Origin: Alitta virens
Taxonomy: Eukaryota; Annelida; Polychaeta; Phyllodocida; Nereididae
Direction of reading: 5' to 3'
DNA length: 64,000 nt
NCBI GenBank assembly: GCA_932294295.1
Contig: OW028580.1
Location: forward strand, 26,978,896-27,042,895
The stretch's first letter is position 1. Every line of letters begins with the position of its first letter. Shown here one piece after another: positions 61,075 to 64,000 of this stretch. The position numbers and the translations under genes are program-made. A model generated the notes under the pieces. The model did not search any database, had not been told where the DNA came from, and saw only the letters and a list, made by a program, of their open reading frames with translations.

Positions 61075-61560
61075 AATTTGTCTAAATAATGTTAAAGAAA
61101 TGACATGAAAAATGGAGACGTGTCCTTCAAAATAGCAATAAGACATGATACTATCTTTGCAAAGTTTGATGAGATTTACATGTTCTTAGACAGTTTCATC
61201 TTGGAAGAGTATGTTTCTTCCAAGGTTTCATTCAGGTTTGTTCATAAGTCTGTCCGAATACAGTCATTGAAATTACATAAAAATGGAGCAGTTTCCTTAA
61301 AAATTGCAACAAGACACAAAACTATCTTTGCAAAGTTTGATGAGATTCACATGTTCTTAGACAGTTTCATTCGTAAATCAGTCTGGATAATGTCAAGGAA
61401 ATGGCATGAAAAATGGAGATGTGTCCTTCAAAATAGCAATAAGACACAATACCATCTTTTGTTTCATTCAGGTTCGTTCAAAAATTTGTCTAAATAAAGT
61501 CAAGGAAATTACACGAAAATGAGCAATTTCTTTCAAAATAATGAGACTTCAGGATAATGA
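61075..61560 (+). repeat. Tandem repeat, ~110-170 bp period, four units
   Basis: Units start GTCT..ATAATGT.AA.GAAAT at about 61079, 61250, 61380 and 61487. They share GACATGAAAAATGGAG, TCAAAATAGCAA.AAGACA and ATCTTTGCAAAGTTTGATGA. The repeat sits between two pieces of the - strand LINE (60600-61070 and 61960-62035). The 130-codon + strand frame over it shows the repeated peptide IFAKFDEI.MFLDSFI, but its stops and starts follow the repeat. Confidence 0.8.
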
Positions 61561-61959
61561 GACGGAGTTCACTCCTACTTTTGACAAACATAACATTCTC
61601 TAATTACAAAATCTGATTGCAAATATTGTTGCAATACATCTTAATGTATCTCATAAAACCAGGGGGACTATGTGTATATATGTCTTATTTCTTATGAGCA
61701 GAGCTGCGGAGGACAACTGTTAAAAAAAGATTTTGACAATTTCACAGATATTTAAGCTAGATGTGCTTTCCATGTTAGATGTTTACCAATTGTTATCCCA
61801 AGGAAGTTGAAAGAGTCAACAATTCAATAGTGGAAATATCATAGTCTTGGTGGAATTTAGAGACAATCTGTAAAGTTTGATCCGTGTGAACTAAGGTATG
61901 AAGAGAAGCAGATAAGGTAGTTTGCATAGATAACTGGTGAAAAGTAAACTTGCTAAATA

Positions 61960-62035
61960 AAGATCATTAATTTAAATTTATAAAAGTAAAGGGCCTAGGA
62001 TAGACCTTTAGGGGACACCTGTTTTTTTATACCTG
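61960..62035 (-). mobile_element. LINE reverse-transcriptase fragment (GVPQGSILGP block)
   Basis: The - strand reads GVP, a stop, then RSILGPLLL, which is the conserved block before the YADD site. It is likely part of the same LINE as 60600-61070, separated by the tandem repeat and by lost sequence. Confidence 0.65.
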
Positions 62036-62133
62036 GGCCTAGGCCTTTAACAAGTATAGAACTATCATACTATGTTCTATGACAGACCAGGTATATTTAA
62101 GCGAACAAACGGTCTGAGGATTGAAAATATAAC

Positions 62134-62225
62134 GGTCAACGCAGCAGCAGCGTAGACAGCACAGGTAGGGCTAGACCAATATATGGACCAATATATGGGT
62201 CAACGCAGCAGCAGCGTAGGCAGGG
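62134..62225 (+). repeat. Short direct repeat, 64-bp spacing
   Basis: GGTCAACGCAGCAGCAGCGT followed by AG occurs at 62134 and 62198. Between them GACCAATATATG is also doubled. Confidence 0.85.
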
Positions 62226-62274
62226 AGGTGCTTTTGTGAGGCCAGAATTTGTACTATATTCGAACTTTTCTCAG

Positions 62275-62409
62275 CATCTAATGGTCGGATCTTCACCAAA
62301 TTTGGTTTTTAAGTTGCACAAGTTAAAACCGTTTTGGCAGGATTTCCCTATGTATTTAAGTGTTTACATTGTAGGCCTGATGCTGCTAGCACTCTATACA
62401 CAACACCAG
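62275..62409 (+). CDS. Weak candidate exon with one membrane segment
   Basis: It is bounded by CTTTTCTCAG (acceptor, ending 62274) and CAG|GTATCT (donor). The open frame of 45 codons includes FPMYLSVYIVGLMLLALYTQ, a possible membrane helix. Its end phase (0) does not match the start phase of the next candidate exon at 63095, and the sequence could be a repeat. Reported only because both splice signals are present. Confidence 0.18.
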
Positions 62410-63094
62410 GTATCTATTCTTTTTTTGAAAAAGAATATTCTTGTTATGGAAAGTAATGAAGAATTGTTATTGTGATGGAAGTAGTATATTGTTTTTTAAT
62501 TACTGAATAACTTTGCAGTAACTTTAAAACTGTATATCTTTGATTCCATAATATTTTAGTTTGCATGGGAGTGTCTCGTGGTCATATTTCATCCTTAAAA
62601 TTAGTAAAAGATTGCTCGCTTTTATTAGTTAATCTGGTTGGGAAGGTAATTTTTGAATTAAAATCCATAAGATAAAATGGTCTCGAAGTATTCATAGAAT
62701 ACATTCACTTCCTTAATCTTCAGTAAATCGACATTGTAATCAGCCGCAATAGAAACTTGTTCATTGGACCTTTAAAAATTGGGTATTATCTGATCAAATC
62801 CATTCATGACTGTTCTATAGTTTTGCAAGTTGTTTCTTGGAAGTCGATGGATACTACAATAATAAGGGATTTTGAATGCTGTTGACTGTCTATAGAAGTC
62901 TTTTTGACTGAAACACAAAGTCCATCACAATTATTAGATTTACTTTGTATAGGCATAATTTTAAATCCACAAGAATCTACAAGATACATTGCCACCCCTC
63001 CATGTTAACTTGCTGACTTGCTCTTTGAAATTAAATTATACCCATTTAGTTGTAAAAGAGAAACATCTGACTCATCACTTAACCATGTTTCCAG
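62410..63094. other. Non-coding stretch, possible intron
   Basis: AT-rich, no gene seen. A short - strand frame at 62804-62995 contains YLVDSCGFKIMPIQSKSNNC; its form recalls LINE-encoded endonuclease text (VDS.GFKI), but it is too short to assign. Confidence 0.3.
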
Positions 63095-63458
63095 TTCACC
63101 AGTATTAGGAACACATGCGAAGAACTCTGATGAACTTCGGCAATTAGCTACGTACTTTACAATCTCCGACAAACTTTTTGAGGAACAAGTAGTTTGTGGG
63201 AGTTTGGCAAGCATTTTGGATTTTGGCAAGGTGCTTTTGTTGAAGTCCATCATGAAAACCGGACAAGAGAAGATGAGACGAAGAGAATCTGAAGCCAAGA
63301 AGCAAAAAGATGCGATGGACGGTCAAAGTCCGCGACAGTCTTTAGTTGCGTCTCAGTCATCGTCTATGGTGTCATCCCATTCGTCGATGAGCGTCCTTCA
63401 GTGTTGTAATGAGGCGAGTGTTGAAAAATGCTCGAAGCATCCTCACCATCACAGTTAG
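63095..63458 (+). CDS. Possible terminal exon of an unrecognised gene
   Basis: After CATGTTTCCAG (acceptor, ending 63094) an open frame of 120 codons runs to TAG (63456-63458). The first base completes a split codon. The product begins SPVLGTHAKNSDELRQLATY, has a helical stretch (KLFEEQVVCGSLASILDFGK), a strongly basic and charged helix (KTGQEKMRRRESEAKKQKDA), then a Ser/Gln-rich low-complexity tail (SLVASQSSSMVSSHSSMS) and ends HPHHHS. C and G are higher here than in the flanks, as in the 6593-6891 exon. I recognise no family. The open frame also extends upstream to 63018, so the acceptor choice is inference. AATAAA at about 63677 could be its polyadenylation signal. Confidence 0.45.
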
Positions 63459-64000
63459 TCTAAAGAACATCATATTTTTCATTATAGTTTCTAAAAATGA
63501 AGAAAAGATACTTCTGTCATTGCAATATTGACTGTGTCATTGCTGTATTTTATCCTCAAAGTGATTCAGATATAAAGAAATCATTTTCTCATTATAATGT
63601 GCGTATTCATCAATCAAATAAATGTTGAATGAGTAAGTCTCAGGGGATTCCAGCAATGTAAAGAATATTGAGATGGCAAATAAAAGGACCATGGACAAAA
63701 GCAACAGACAACATCGTCCATTAGTAGGATATATGGGAAGATAATTAACAAAAACCATTAACAGCATCTTTCTAGATTACTATTGTGCTTATTGTTCAGA
63801 AAAATAAAAAAGTAAACAAAAAGGTTATTCTATATATGGAAAGTCATAAGTCAAGAAAATGACTTCTATGTACATGCATGTATTTGGCTGTAAGGGTATA
63901 CATTATGCTAAAAAGACCAATGATTACCTTCATATGCACACCAAATGGCATTTCACCACCAACCTTGCCTGGCAGTAAATCTTAGAGCAATTTTACAGAA
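63459..64000 (+). other. 3' flank of the last candidate exon
   Basis: AT-rich, possible 3' UTR with AATAAA words near 63677 and 63803. No other feature seen. Confidence 0.35.

Noticed and set aside
61105..61497. 130-codon + strand frame with an internal repeat
   Set aside because: Covers the 61075-61560 tandem repeat; no splice signals or family resemblance, and the repeat interrupts a LINE. Left as a repeat, not a gene.

Overview
The window looks like nuclear DNA of an animal, probably an invertebrate. It is AT-rich and has very low coding density. The few plausible exons have GT/AG introns, and the repeats are typical of animals: tRNA-derived SINEs, CR1/Jockey-like LINE remnants, a Ty3/Gypsy integrase fragment and many small inverted-repeat DNA transposons. 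A marine deuterostome (echinoderm or hemichordate) is my guess from general look only. There are no bacterial operons, CRISPR arrays or rRNA genes.

Region 1 (1-13,480) holds the best gene. Two spliced exons on the + strand (4798-4950 and 6593-6891) join in phase and encode the last ~150 residues of a multi-pass membrane protein resembling the claudin/PMP22 type. A possible terminal exon of an unrecognised gene lies on the - strand (1266-1788). Around them are at least three families of tRNA-derived SINE, one of which has had its A-box expanded into a 16-bp minisatellite, and a 353-bp MITE.

Region 2 (about 13,480-54,900) is the most striking part. A composite, almost wholly non-coding unit is repeated in tandem about five times, always in the same order, in divergent and partly deleted or rearranged copies. 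I name its modules A, (LINE, integrase), B, C, G, m2, F, E, m5, m6, m7. The same small transposon sits at the same point in two copies, so these copies arose by segmental duplication after that insertion. Extra insertions (SINE, CR1 LINE, foldback elements, 40-bp repeats) make the units differ in length.

Region 3 (54,900-64,000) is a nest of transposons. It contains three LINE reverse-transcriptase remnants, a MITE interrupted by another insertion, and a well-preserved 2,254-bp non-autonomous DNA transposon (57,427-59,680) with 46-bp perfect terminal inverted repeats, a TAA target duplication and very dense ACTCG/CGAGT motifs. The window ends with a possible terminal exon (63,095-63,458) of an unrecognised + strand gene.

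All boundaries were judged by eye. Repeat-family names rest on motif recognition, not on database searches.
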